Below, one piece after another: positions 38,674 to 50,347 of a stretch of 64,000 nt of DNA (position 1 is its first letter; each line of letters starts with the position of its first letter). Made by a program: the position numbers and the translations under genes. The DNA comes from Oxytricha trifallax (Eukaryota; Ciliophora; Spirotrichea; Sporadotrichida; Oxytrichidae). The stretch lies in NCBI GenBank assembly GCA_000711775.1, contig ARYC01000087.1, forward strand, positions 124,001-188,000, in the 5' to 3' direction. The notes under the pieces were generated by a model, which was not told where the DNA came from, did not search any database, and saw only the letters and a program-made list of their open reading frames with translations.

Positions 38674-39741
38674 ATGAAAGAAAATCGAAACTAAGCAATT
38701 ATTCAATAATAATCGCCAACTCAAAGCTTAATATCAGACACTCAAACACACGGAGGAGATGATGAGGAACCCTATAAAGGTTTAAATAAAAACACAATTA
38801 ATACCCATGACTCAGCTCATTTAGAGGACTTGCGAAAATATGACCCACCCAATTTCGGAAGTGGAGGAAGCAATGATAACTCAAACTCAAAAGCTAACAA
38901 TCTAGATGGCCGAAGACTCAATAATCAATAAGCTAATAATCCAGCAAATCAGACTAAATTCTCTTAATAAAGTAACCAATCGCAATAACCATCGATACAG
39001 TCTCAAAAGTAAAGCTCTAAACCCCCTCTTAACAATTAATCTAACTTAAACACTCAAACCTAGAGGCCTTCTTAAGTGTAGAATTCTGTTTATAACAATA
39101 GAGATAGCGAATCAGTAGAGCGAATGGCCTAAATCAATGAAAAACTTAAACAAGAATTACACGAAGTGATCAATAAAATGGAGACATAACTTAAACGTTT
39201 TGAGGATAAGCGCAGAGCCAAGATTGAGTCAGACCTCCAAACCAATACAGCTATGATTGATAAAAACTAGAAAATCAGAATGGGTCAGAAAAAGTTCCAA
39301 AGAATCAAGCAGGAGGTGCAAGAAATGTGGGCCTAACTCGAACATTCGTACAATATAGAATTGATTAACAAACTTGAGGATGAACTCAAAGACAAGACAA
39401 ATCGTATGACTTCTGTCAGAGAAGAAGTAAATTCAGTTTAAAAGATTGAAAAAGAGTAAAATGGGGCTCTTGATAACCTTAATCGCAATAAGGAAAACAG
39501 CGATAAAATATCAAATCTTAGCAATTAATTAAGAGAGCACAAAGATGAGTATAAAAAGCTGAAAGAATTAAGTTTGTAAGACTAGAAGCTGCTTAAATAG
39601 CAGCATGAATAGAAAGTTAGGCTTGAGGAAAAATGCAAGAAAATATAAAAAATGATTACTGATTCAAAGAACAAAAATACAACTCAGAGAAGTAATGCTC
39701 CTAATCAAATGGTCACTGATTTCACTAAATAAAAGTTAGAA
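38674..39741 (+). CDS. Scrambled gene 2, block A (N-terminal)
   Basis: ATG 38674 (MKENRNQAIIQQQSPT) opens a Q/N/S-rich region with a patch PPNFGSGGSNDNSNSK. From about 39110 a long Lys/Glu-rich coiled coil follows (QINEKLKQELHEVINKME and onward). The block ends at the 17-bp pointer CTAAATAAAAGTTAGAA (39725-39741). The same 17 bp occur, inverted, at 41851-41835, where the coiled coil continues. The join reads TDFTKQKLEDEVKEMEEQ. Beyond 39741 the plus strand becomes non-coding and meets TGA. No family assigned; probably a cytoskeletal or ciliary scaffold, which is inference from composition. Confidence 0.82.
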
Positions 39742-39867
39742 ATATAAAGGAAATTTAAATTCACTTTTGTGTTTTATCAATTTATGAATATTTCATGTTA
39801 CTGATGTTATTTTGTTATTTATTTGGTAAAGATGGTTGTCCGTTACCACTAATATTGCTATTATCTG

Positions 39868-41851
39868 TCAATTAAATTGGATGCTTATTTTTAGTCGAAA
39901 TATTGCCATTATTCTATGCGTTTTAATTTTGAAGTGCAGACTTAATCTAAGCCTGTTGTTATTGCTAATGAATTGCATTTTAATTTTGGATTTATTTTGA
40001 AGCATTCAAACTTTCGTTGTGATAGAAGTCATCATCTGATAGATTGTCATTTAGCTAAAGCTTTTTTTGGCTTTAAGTTTCATTTTTAGGGGCATTATAA
40101 TCCTGTTATTTCCTAGTACTGGAATTTTATCTCATGGCAGTATGATCTACAACTCTGATTGCTGTGGCACTTTTTGATATCTCAGGAAACTTATTATTGT
40201 CTTGTTTACTCTATAATTCTTGATTTCTCTATTAATTTTAGGGTTGCTTTGTCTTGCTATTGATATACAAGTTATTGCCGAAATCCTCATCTTCGTCTTC
40301 ATCACTTCCCAAGTCAATATCGTCTTCTGAGTCCTCTGCAAGCTAATATATTGGTTTTTTGTTCTAGCTCAACTGAGAACTTTAACCACCATTATTCATT
40401 GGTCTGTGATCAACCTGCTGGTTTGTCAACATGCTATTCATATTGCTGAGCTTGCTGTTTTTGTTCTTATTTGAAGTTGATCTAGGTTGGACTACTTCAT
40501 CCTCGAAAAGCCCAGATTTCTAACCTATAGTGGGAAGACGATTTAGATTCGTAGGAGCTAATTGTTGTTTTATAGTGGCTTCTTTCTTTGGTTAGTTCTT
40601 CTTGAAGCTGTCACCGTAATCTAAACATAAAAATTATAAGAATCAAGTGATAAGTAATACCATCATTAATGAATTCGTTATCCACATATTCATCATCTTT
40701 ATCGAACATCTTTGATTGGAATTTGTAAATTAAATCTCAAAATGATAACTTATAATATTTCATAAATTTAAAATAATTCCAAATTAATCTCAAATTCTTG
40801 TGTTCATATTTAGTATTTAATTTCTGCATATTCCTACAAGTAAATTTTCACTATAATCTTTCGCTTACTTGACTCTTGGCATTTGTGAGGGAAGTTCAAA
40901 TTATGATTAACTGATTTCCTCATGAATGGTATGCAGCAGTTTATCATCCTAATCTAAGTTCTGATTAGCATTTGCATAAATTTAATCATCTTAAGCTTGC
41001 AAATTCTGACTTTCCAATATGTTATCGCCATCATCGTAAATGTAATGTTCTTATTTTGATTGTTCATCTTGAACCACAGACCTTTAATCATCACTATCTA
41101 TGTTAAGATTTAGTTAGCCTAGTATGTCAGCATTTGGCTTTGAATTTTGAGGATTTTACTTGTTTGGAATCCCTGATTTTGAACGATGAGATAACTGACT
41201 GGTGTTACTGTTCTTTCTCTTAAGAACTGGATTATTTTTGCTGTTTCTTATATTGAACTGTTTTGGTGCAGCTTAAATAGACTTTCCATCACTGCCTGCT
41301 GTACTGTTCTATCTTGTGATAGTTTGAGGTCTTTGATTTGCTGGTCTAGATTTAGATTGTTATGATGCTTTAGTTGAGGGTTGACTGATTTAGTTTTTAG
41401 AACTATTAACTTTCTGAATAGTCTTTTGACTGTTATCGCGAATTATTTTTCTGTGGGCATTGTTTGGTCTAATGTTATTGCCTCCTCTTTTACTTGACAT
41501 TCTATCCCTAAATACATGATCTTAACAAAAAGTGAATTACTTACTCATCAATAAGTGAATCAAATTAATCATTCAGCCTGGTGTCTACACTCATATTTAC
41601 CTTACTGGCATCTCCTCTTCTTAATGGTTTCAACTTAGTATTTGGTACTTAATTCTTGAGTTCTTTGATCTTCAAATCACTCAACTTCACTTCTTAGTCC
41701 TTCTCTTTAAGCTTAATGGATAGTATCTGCAATTCATGATTTAGTTGCTTTAGTTGTTTGTCTAACTTTGACACTTAAGATTTAAGCTTCTTTTCTTACT
41801 GCAATTTTTGTTCCTCCATCTCTTTGACTTCATCTTCTAACTTTTATTTAG
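39868..41851 (-). CDS. Scrambled gene 2, block B (middle, inverted)
   Basis: Reads on the minus strand from the 17-bp pointer at 41851 with EDEVKEMEEQKLQQEKKLKS and a further heptad region (SKLDKQLKQLNHELQIL). Basic Ser/Asn/Gln-rich sequence follows (RMSSKRGGNNIRPNNAHRK), then acidic patches (EDSEDDIDLGSDEDEDEDF). Introns of GT-AG type occur near 41525-41560 and 40625-40660. An IES with pointer AAG probably lies at about 40715-40875 (junction PRVKMFDKDDEYV). The block ends at the 8-bp pointer TTAATTGA (39875-39868), also present at the start of block C (41869). The join reads KHPIQLNMQKPLSRPHD. It lies in reverse between blocks A and C. Confidence 0.82.
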
Positions 41852-41868
41852 ATCTCGATTAATTTAGG

Positions 41869-42277
41869 TTAATTGAATATGCAGAAACCATTGAGCAGAC
41901 CACATGACATAATAGATGAAGAAGATTAAATACAAGAAGACGTGAACAACATGAGTTATGCGTAGGATGACTTCGAGCAGCCTCTCTATGAATCAAGAAC
42001 AGGTGTAAATCACATAAATTAAAGCAGCAAAAATCAATTGAACCTGCATGAATCATCAATTAGAAACGATGTAATTGGGCAGAGTGCAATGTCACATTAA
42101 TCCTTCATAAATGATGATAACATACAGTAAAATAGTTCACAATAATCACCATAGACACACAAACAAGGCATAGATACAGCTATAGGCGATAGTTAAGTGA
42201 ATAATTAACAATAGAAGCAAGGCAGCAATAATAATGTATTTGCCAAGCCATCGTTTATGATGAAGAAAAAGCGCTGA
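41869..42277 (+). CDS. Scrambled gene 2, block C (C-terminal)
   Basis: Begins with pointer TTAATTGA (41869-41876) and reads NMQKPLSRPHDIIDEEDQIQ through Q/N/S-rich sequence to FMMKKKR and TGA 42277. Only 17 bp separate it from the start pointer of block B, which runs the other way. It could be mistaken for a stand-alone gene because it has an early ATG. The in-frame pointer match to block B argues that it is the last segment of the same somatic gene. Confidence 0.77.
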
Positions 42278-42458
42278 TAATCTGATATATCAAATCTCAC
42301 TTTACATTTATTTTAAATATGCAATAAAGTTAAATATAAAAATGTGTATATTGAAAGTCAATGTTAGAAATCAATATTAAACAGTAATTAACAAAAATAT
42401 ATTATGATTATTAAAAGGATAAAAGATAAAATATTATGATAATTACATTAATATTTAA

Positions 42459-44707
42459 ATGGAAAAATCTAATAATCTCATGGAGTTTGATAGTCCACAT
42501 GATTAAGATATTACCAAATTATTAATTTATGAATAAATCTGTTTTAAATTACTAGATTTTTATTGTTTAAAATAACACGACAGATTATGAAGAGATAAAA
42601 GTGCAGGATGTTGAGCATCCAGAAGACGTATTAAGTCATGTGCAAAAATCAAAATTGTCTTAGTAAAACAATGGAGACGCTTCCTATGAATTACAACAAG
42701 AAAAAGATCATGTAAGTTTCATAGCAGGAACAATTCTGTGATAATTATATCATATCCAATGATGACGATTATAAAGAAGATCTTTTTCATCATATATAAA
42801 ACAGCAACATATTATTTGCAAACAATATCATAAAATAAGTGAAATTCTCTAAACTCAAATTTAATATAGTTAGTTAGTGAGTTAGTTTTTAGCCATTGAA
42901 TTAATTTACGGGAGGTTATCAACCGTTTATATGGATTAACATCAAACCTTTCAAAGTAATCTCGGACTAACACGATTTTCTGAATTCCCATGCGCTTTGT
43001 AGTAAGGGCATTTCTTTAATATAGTTTAACTCTGATATATCAAGAAATCCATCGTAAGAAGGGGGATCTTCTAAAAGGAAAATGACTATTGAAGATTTTG
43101 ATATACAAGGATAAATAAAATAAAAATTGGAATTTTTTATACCTATATGAATATAAACACATTTTTTAAACAATTTAAGGAGTATTGGGTGAAGGATCCT
43201 ACGGCAAAGTTTACTGTGCTTAAGAAAAAAGTGAAAAGAAACTCTACGCAATAAAAGTCTTGGATAAATATCACATTATGAAGGTAATTTATTATTTACA
43301 CTACAATTATAAGTTTCTAAACATCTCAATTTTTAGCATTCAAAAGTAGAAAATGTGTTCAGAGAAAGAGATTTACTTCGGTCTTTAAATCATCCTAATA
43401 TCATCAAGCAATTCTTCACTTTTTAAGATGACACAAACCTCTATTACGTGTTTGAATATGCAAGCAAAGGCAGTTTGACAAAATTAATCCAGCGAATACA
43501 CACTCATGGCAAAATGCCAATTGATTTGATAAAATTCTATTTTGTTCAGATTTTGGGAGCTCTTGAGGCCATGCATAGTAAAAATATATTGCATAGAGAT
43601 TTGAAGCCTGAAAATATACTCTTAACTGAAGATTGGCACATTAAAATAGTAAGCTTGACATTCAACTTAAATAAGTCTAATATTTTAATCAATTTCTGTA
43701 GATTGACTTTGGTGACGCTTATAAAATGGAGGACCAAAAAGAGGTTATTTAAGATATTACAAAAGACCCTGGTAAGCGCAAAGCAACATTTGTTGGCACA
43801 CCCTTATACGTGTCCCCAGAAATGCTACAAGATAATATTTCCAGTCCCGCAGGAGATATTTGGGCTCTAGGATGCATATTGTTTCAAATGATAACCGGGG
43901 ATGTACCTTTCAAAGCGCAACATGACTATTAAACTTTTTAACTTATACTGGAGAGGAAAATGACTTTCCCTTCAGATATGGATGAATAAACAAAAGATTT
44001 TATTGATTAAACTGTTATAAATTAGATCTTAAAGTAAAATTCGAGTTATAAAATGTCACAACAAATTTAAGTTTAAATGCTTCAAGTTGATCCCTTGAAA
44101 AGAATAGGCATGCTACATATGAATGAATGTGCTCAAAAATCCTTTGAAGTAATAAGAGCACACCCATTCCTATCAGACGTTAATTTTGAATAATTTGTGA
44201 GTTAAGCTGTTCCGATGCCTAAAGCTATTTCTCTAATTTATGATAAATAATTGACTATGAAACGCATGAAAAAGAAGTAAGATAATGGAGGGGTTAGTCC
44301 CTCGAAAGAAATCAAGGAAATTAAAAGAGGGTTGCTTAAGAAAAGAAATGAATACTATATGAAATAATCCAGGACTTTCATTTTAACTAGCGAACCTAGA
44401 TTAAGTTACTATAAACTTTAAAGTCAATTAAACTTTTATTTTTTAAACTGAAAATCCTTTTTAAGTTTAAGAATGAAACTGAGTACAAAGGTAGAAGACT
44501 TTTAATTTTTTATTAAAAATATTGATTTTTTACAAAGGAGAAGTACCTCTGAATCGTTAAGTTTATGCTCGTAGGAGTGGAAGGGACAGATTTGAATTAG
44601 TCACTCCTAACAGGACATATTTTTTATCCGAGGCTGTAGCAGGCGACTCAGATGCCTGGATAACTTCAATAAATAACGCCATATCAGAATTCTGCCCAGA
44701 TAAGTGA
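42459..44707 (+). CDS. PDK1-like AGC kinase with C-terminal PH domain, copy 1
   Basis: AGC-group kinase resembling 3-phosphoinositide-dependent kinase 1, which phosphorylates activation loops of other AGC kinases at membranes. The N-terminal extension is acidic and Q-rich ([15 protein letters not shown]), with an unresolved IES near 42510-42570. Catalytic motifs: [58 protein letters not shown] and [14 protein letters not shown]. Introns have clear GT-AG borders (after HIMK and before DFGD). After a basic linker the C-terminal [15 protein letters not shown] ... [16 protein letters not shown] ... [11 protein letters not shown] resembles the PDK1 PH domain. The neighbouring downstream gene is a paralogue in tandem. 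Confidence 0.82.
43107..43176 (+). other. IES, 70 bp, pointer AAGGA (PDK1-like 1)
   Basis: AAGGA at 43107 and 43177. Removal completes the glycine loop: [18 protein letters not shown]. Confidence 0.9.
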
Positions 44708-45282
44708 TTCAGTTTCATAGTTTAAATCAAATATAGTACAGAGTAATATTTATAATTATTTTATTTGTCGTTTTTGCTGTTTTTTAACTTATTTTAAATT
44801 TTTCACTATTCCAAATCTAATTATACTAAAGTCAATTAGATTTAATAAACAAGAAGAATTGCATTAATTATAATAAAATATTAGTTAATTAATTATTCTG
44901 TAATATTGGTAAAATACAATAAATAATTTGTAAATTAATTTTCATAAGTAATATGACTACTTAAACTCTTTTAAATTTATGATCTTAGAATATTATTATC
45001 AATTCTTTTTTATAAAATAATTTAGTCTGAATATCATCATAATTAGTTTTACTCTATGTTGAAAATGTATAGTAAGTTTATTTAAAATTAATTATATTCC
45101 TTTAATTAAACAAATTGAACTCTTTGATTTAAGTCAAGTTTTCTGATTAATTTAAATTTAAAATAAAACCTATAGAAGGAACATTTTTTATCTTATGTTT
45201 TTTATCGATAAAATAATGTTGAAGTTGAATACCAATTAGTACGATTTCCTAATTTAATCGTAAATTTGTACTATCATTTTCA
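44708..45282. other. AT-rich intergenic region
   Basis: Spacer between the two PDK1-like genes. Extremely AT-rich, no supported frame. Confidence 0.45.
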
Positions 45283-47894
45283 ATGAATTCTACCAGAAAT
45301 TAAAAATCGCTTGATCGTTCTCAATAGATCACTGATTTAAATGGCTTCTCGTTTATAATGGATTAAGACACTAATATTGAGCCCTCTAATTTCGAAAAGA
45401 AAATAACATATTAAAATTCTTTACAAGAAAATCAAAAAGAATAGAATTATAGCAACAGTAAGTTTATTATAAATCTAAGCTAAAAGTGCAAAATCAATGA
45501 TGAAAAATTACTATTAAAAAAACGATATAAATTTTCTAAATTGCTCAATAAATTGATATTTGATTTGCTGTTTTATAGGGAATTCTTAGTAAGTAGGACA
45601 GCCTTAGTATTAATAAGAAATAAAAGGAAAAAAGAACAGAGACCATAGTACAGGTTTGACGGGATTGAATTAGAAATGAGAAGTCAGATTTACTTTAAAT
45701 AATCATTCTACTTAAGAAATTGAAGCTAAGATTGCAGATAATAAAGTAAGAAAATTACAAATATTTTCGATATGTTTCCAATTTAATTAATTGCAAAGAA
45801 TTTAGAGATAAACTGTATCCGGGGCACAAGTTGAGTTCTTTGATTAAATTGACTTTGAAAAAATATCTCTTCAAGATTTTTCCACTGGGAAGAAATTAGG
45901 GAGTGGTTCATTCGGATAAGTTTTCAAGACTAAATTTAAATTAAATAATTAATCATACGCATTAAAAAAACTTGAAAAAAAGTTCATTGTAAAGGTATAA
46001 TTTTCTCAATAAAAAAACATTGATTGATATAGAACAAAAAATAGAAGAATCTTTTGAGAGAGAAGACTATTTTAAAAAGCTTAGATCACCCAAATATTAT
46101 CAAATTGCATTAAGCATTTTAGGTATTTCAATTTTTATATAACATGTTATGTTAAGGATGAAAAGCATGTATATTTTCGGGGGGGGAAGTTTCCTGCCCC
46201 AGAATTTTATATGCACCCAAGGGGGGAAGTTTCCTGCCCCCAAAAAGGTAGTTTCCTGCCCCGTACATAAAAATATGCAATTTTTATAATTTTCAAAGAA
46301 TCTTTATCATCTATTATTATGTAGTTTTTTTAAAAAAAATTTAGCTTCAAATATCATTTCTACCTTGATAATCAATTTAAAATTTAATGAAAATTACATT
46401 AATTATTTAAAAAACACTTATTTTAGCCTTGTCAATAATATATAATTTGATAACGAATAATTATGTACCTTGAAAATTATATAATAATTAATGATGTATA
46501 GTACATGGTTATGGTTACTGAAATTGAAATTAATTTGTTTCTATTAAATTTATTGCAAAAACATAAAATTTAATGTTGGGGGCAGGAAACTACCTTTTGG
46601 GGCAGGAAAATGTCTGGGGGCAGGAAACTTCCCCCCCCATATTTTCTATATGAGTATGTGAATAAGGGCACTTTGTCTAGGATGATTCGAAAATTTGAAG
46701 GGAAGTTTCCTTTAGACCTAGTACGATTTTATATTGCTGAGATAATTACCACTTTGGAATATTTGCATAATTAAGGCATAATTCATAGGGATGTAAAGCC
46801 TCAGAATATCTTAATCACAAAAGATTTCCACATCAAACTTGTAACTTCTATTGAATTTGTTAATTTTATGTTAGTGTGATTTTGGGGACTCGATCAAGTT
46901 AGAGTAAGGAACATATTTTTCTACAGATCAAGATGTATCTTACCTCATACCATAGCAGGGAACTTTTTGTGGCACGCCTCTTTATGTATCTCCAGAAATG
47001 CTTGAGAAGAGCATTTCTTCTCCAGGAGCTGATTTATGGGCTCTAGGGGTTATAATTTATGAAATGATTTGTGGCTAGCTGCCCTTCAAGTCAAGTTAAG
47101 AATGGCAAACATTTCAATTAATCATAAATGTAGATTACAAATTTCATTCTAGTTTCGATTAAGTTAGCAAGGACTTAGTTTCAAGGCTACTAATTAAAGA
47201 GCCTTAATAAAGGTTGGGAGCTGGACCCATGGGAAGTAAAAACGATTATTAAGCTTTGAAAAATCATCCATTCTTTGAAGGAATAGATTGGCGAAATTTA
47301 AATCAACAAAATCCACCAATAAAATCTAAATAGCAACAAGCAGTATAACTTTAAAAACATAAGAATTAATCTGTAATTCAAAGTCAAGATATGATGGAGA
47401 TGATTGACACTTCAACAAATAAAAATGCTAACTAAATAAATAATTTTCATAAACGTCATCAGACAATAGATGCAGAAATATAATTCTAATAAGCCAAGTT
47501 TAACCAACCTGAAATTTCTCAATAAATTGCTTCCCTTTAATAAATGACTAAGACTCCTCCAATACCAAAAAGAGAGGCTATAGATATGTTGTAATAAATT
47601 TAAGAATTAAAACGTGGCTTCTTAAAAAAGAAAAACAGATTTTTCATGCAATAAATCCGAATCTTTGTTCTAACAAGTGAGCCACGCTTAAAATACTACA
47701 AAAATGATAATGACTTCAGGGGTGAGATATCCTTGACCAGCGATGTAGTAGCGAAATACAATGGAGACGGGTCTTTCAAACTAAAAACCAACCGCAAAGT
47801 ATATGTAATGAGGGAAGTTAATGCTGGAGAGGCTGAGGATTGGGTTAATGCTATAAATGAAGCAGTCGAGAATTTCAGCTTAAATTTGTAATGA
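45283..47894 (+). CDS. PDK1-like AGC kinase with C-terminal PH domain, copy 2
   Basis: Tandem paralogue of the upstream kinase. MNSTRNQKSLDRSQQI opens a low-complexity N-terminus with short introns. Kinase motifs: [71 protein letters not shown] and GADLWALGVIIYEM. A Q-rich linker leads to a PH-like C-terminus (RIFVLTSEPRLKYYKNDND ... SFKLKTNRKVYVM ... AEDWVNAINEAV) and TGA 47894. A 35-nt GT-AG intron precedes DEKHVY. Immediately after it a 460-bp G-run element interrupts the exon (46179-46638). Removal restores DEKHVYFLYEYVNKGTLS, the hinge region of the kinase. Confidence 0.82.
46179..46638. mobile_element. G-run inverted-repeat element 3 (460 bp), second family
   Basis: Begins with 8 G and ends with 8 C, flanked by the 8-bp direct repeat ATATTTTC (46171-46178 and 46639-46646). 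Each end carries three copies of AGTTTCCTGCCCC or a close variant, inverted between ends; the interior is AT-rich, without a transposase. The sequence differs from elements 1 and 2, but the plan is the same: G-run ends, three iterated subterminal motifs, 8-bp duplication. It lies in the kinase hinge codons, and loss of the element with one repeat copy restores HVYFLYEYV exactly. Confidence 0.93.
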
Positions 47895-47992
47895 ATAAGT
47901 ATAAGTTTAAATTATATATAACTATGACGAAGTACAAATATAAATTATTATCAATCTTTACGAATTTAATAAAAGAATTTTTTTAACCTTTT

Positions 47993-48294
47993 ATGCATAA
48001 ATTTAATCAAATTCAGATTAAGATTCATAATTAATTTTTGCAAGATTTTCAAACTGGCTCTAATGATGACTTTATTGATGACCAAGCTAAATTCTTTGCT
48101 GACTTTATTTTCAAGGTAAATTTTATAAGCGCTTAATCATAATTTTATTTATAAAGAGTGTTGGCTATTAAAACGATGAAGAAATTCCTATGATTGAACT
48201 ATAGAAGGTAATTTTGAACGGAGACAGTTCGGAGACTGAACTATTGACTATGTTCTGTGGAATCGATAACTTCGATAACAAACAGAAAAACTGA
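47993..48294 (+). CDS. Small acidic hypothetical protein (about 85 aa)
   Basis: ATG 47993 (MHKFNQIQIKIHNQFLQDFQ), then NDDFIDDQAKFFADFIFK, a GT-AG intron (about 48117-48159), SVGYQNDEEIPMIELQKVI and ETELLTMFCGIDNFDNKQKN before TGA 48294. Acidic and helical with a hydrophobic spacing that could suit a small adaptor fold. I do not recognise the family. The gene sits only about 100 bp after the kinase stop. Confidence 0.6.
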
Positions 48295-48486
48295 TTTATG
48301 AAATATATTAAGTAACATTTGAGAAATATATCTAGACCTTATGATAGACTGAGTTTTATAATTAGTTCATAAAATTGTAAATTTCTTTTCTATTAATCGC
48401 GCAGTAGTGTTAATATAGTGAGTTAATCAGAGGAAAATAAAATTAATTTATCAAATAAAGATTTAATAATCGTCTTAGCAAACAAA

Positions 48487-49125
48487 ATGGAAAAAGGAGG
48501 TCTATACAACAGAGGCAGTATTTTACTCAGCAAATCAAAGAAACAAGTCAATAAAAATCATACTTTTGCTGTAAGTTTACTTACTATAATTTTAAACTAA
48601 TTTTTAGGACAAGGAATTTGAAGAGACTAATGAAACCTTCAAGAAGAAGCAAGAAAAAATGCAGGTAAGTTAATCTTCCCCCTAGTATTTTGTGATTCAT
48701 AATGTGACATGAAAAATTTAAAACCAATATAAGAGCTCAATAATCTTAACAATTGACTATAGGTTATCCACGAGCACAGAAGAATCCAAGTTTACGGTTC
48801 TCAAGAGGAAAAGAAGCAACTTGCAAAGTCCTATCACAACGAGTGCGACAACCTAGTCTATTGGCAAAACAACAAGCGCCAAGAAGAACAGCGCAGAGAC
48901 ACCTTCGAGACTACTCGATGCAATGATATCTTCAACACTCAATGCGAAGCAGCTAGAAGAGAAGAGGTAGCCAAAAGGGAAATGCTCAAGAGAGTCCAAG
49001 AGGAGAACTTGATGATGTCACAGAACAAGAAGAGAGTTGATGTTATCAACGGAGTCCAAGAAAATAATAAGAATCAATAACATATCACAAGTGCCAAGCA
49101 TCAATACTCTGCTATGATTAGATGA
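48487..49125 (+). CDS. Coiled-coil protein, possibly RIB43A/ciliary microtubule type
   Basis: ATG 48487 (MEKGGLYNRGSILLSKSKKQ), two GT-AG introns (donors GTAAGT near 48571 and 48665), and then a long uninterrupted helix rich in Arg, Glu, Gln and Asn: VIHEHRRIQVYGSQEEKKQL, NNKRQEEQRRDTFETTRCN, REEVAKREMLKRVQEENLMM. Stop TGA 49125. Composition and the RREE/NKR spacing recall RIB43A and other ciliary doublet-associated proteins, but no diagnostic motif proves this. This gene uses CAA/CAG more than TAA/TAG for Gln, unlike its neighbours, which suggests high expression. Confidence 0.65.
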
Positions 49126-49344
49126 ATAATCAGTGCGCTTAGAATAGCATTTAAATTTCTTATAATGTGAGATATATCCCCCTAGAAAAAGTGAAGCTGA
49201 TAAAAACTTATTGCATCTATGATACTAATTTATTTTTAAGTTAAAACTTACCAAAGTATTTAAACTTTTCCCTCTAATCACATCGTTATTAAACTAATTC
49301 CTAAACATCATATTAAATTTATATTTTAATATCTTGCTTTAAAA

Positions 49345-50343
49345 ATGAAACCATTAATGTTAAACCAGTAAGCAGCCCTTCTGAATTAAATTTCTTCAAA
49401 GAATGGCTATACATAAGACAACTCGCCTGTAAGCTTCAATCAAAATTATATTTTTCACAAAAATTAAAAAATAATCGCTTGAAAAAACAGAAATGTTGTG
49501 AAACTCCCATAATTGATAAATCTCAGTCATGAATTTTACTCAAATCAAAGCTTATCAAATGACAGCTTAATAATTCATTAACAAAATTCACAGCAGTTTA
49601 TATAAAAATAAGGTTCATAGTAACCAACCAACCCAAATTTAATAATAAAGTCTAATGTGAGCGTCGGCAACAATTCTTTTATAAATCATTTGCCTTACCA
49701 GAACCTTAAATAATCTTTAAATATATAATCTAACACAGCAAATAATAAGAGCATTTTGTAATAATAATAATTGCTGATAAATAAAGATTAGTAATCTTAG
49801 TAATAGTAGAGAAATCAAGCCTCATCAATTATGCAAGAACAAATCACTTATGAAGCACTCAATCTAAAAAATATATCTGTAAATGGAAGAAGTTAAATTC
49901 CTGCTAAAAGCTAGGATAACTCCACTAAAAATTAAAGCACAGAGAATTAAAGAAATATGTTGATTTAAGAATTATAAGCTCCATAGATACTGTAAGTGCA
50001 CAATTTTTTTAAAAAGTTTTTTAATTGACTTTGCTATAGGCACACTAAAATAGTAAGAAGCCAAGAATAAAGAGATTCTATAGTTTCTGGAGACAGAATA
50101 AAGTAAATGCTTCAAAAACGAGGTTCAGTGTTTAAGAGAAATTAACAAGAAGATAATCAAAATTTACTGGTGAAAGAGATTCAAAAAATAAAAGGCAGGA
50201 ATAAAAGCTAAAGTCTAAATACTCACAATAACCAAGCAAGTAAAAGTCTACCTAACAAGAGCAAGCATCATCGTTAGCACTAAACTTTATTTTTATTTGC
50301 CTTAACCTTCACAATATTTCATTAAAATTTACGGTTAAAATGA
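49345..50343 (+). CDS. Q/N/S-rich hypothetical protein
   Basis: ATG 49345 (MKPLMLNQQAALLNQISSKN). After an unresolved IES or intron (about 49450-49540), a long Gln/Asn/Ser-rich frame follows (FYSNQSLSNDSLIIHQQNSQ ... ASSIMQEQITYEALNLKNIS), then a second intervening segment around 49990-50040. The basic C-terminal part is RSQEQRDSIVSGDRIKQ ... KGRNKSQSLNTHNNQ, to TGA 50343. No domain recognised. The next gene starts 5 bp later in the same direction. Confidence 0.55.
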
Positions 50344-50347
50344 AGAT

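Noticed and set aside
16943-46638. Poly-G/poly-C tracts as sequencing artefacts
   Set aside because: Each tract marks the end of a defined inverted-repeat element with a flanking 8-bp duplication, in three independent places.
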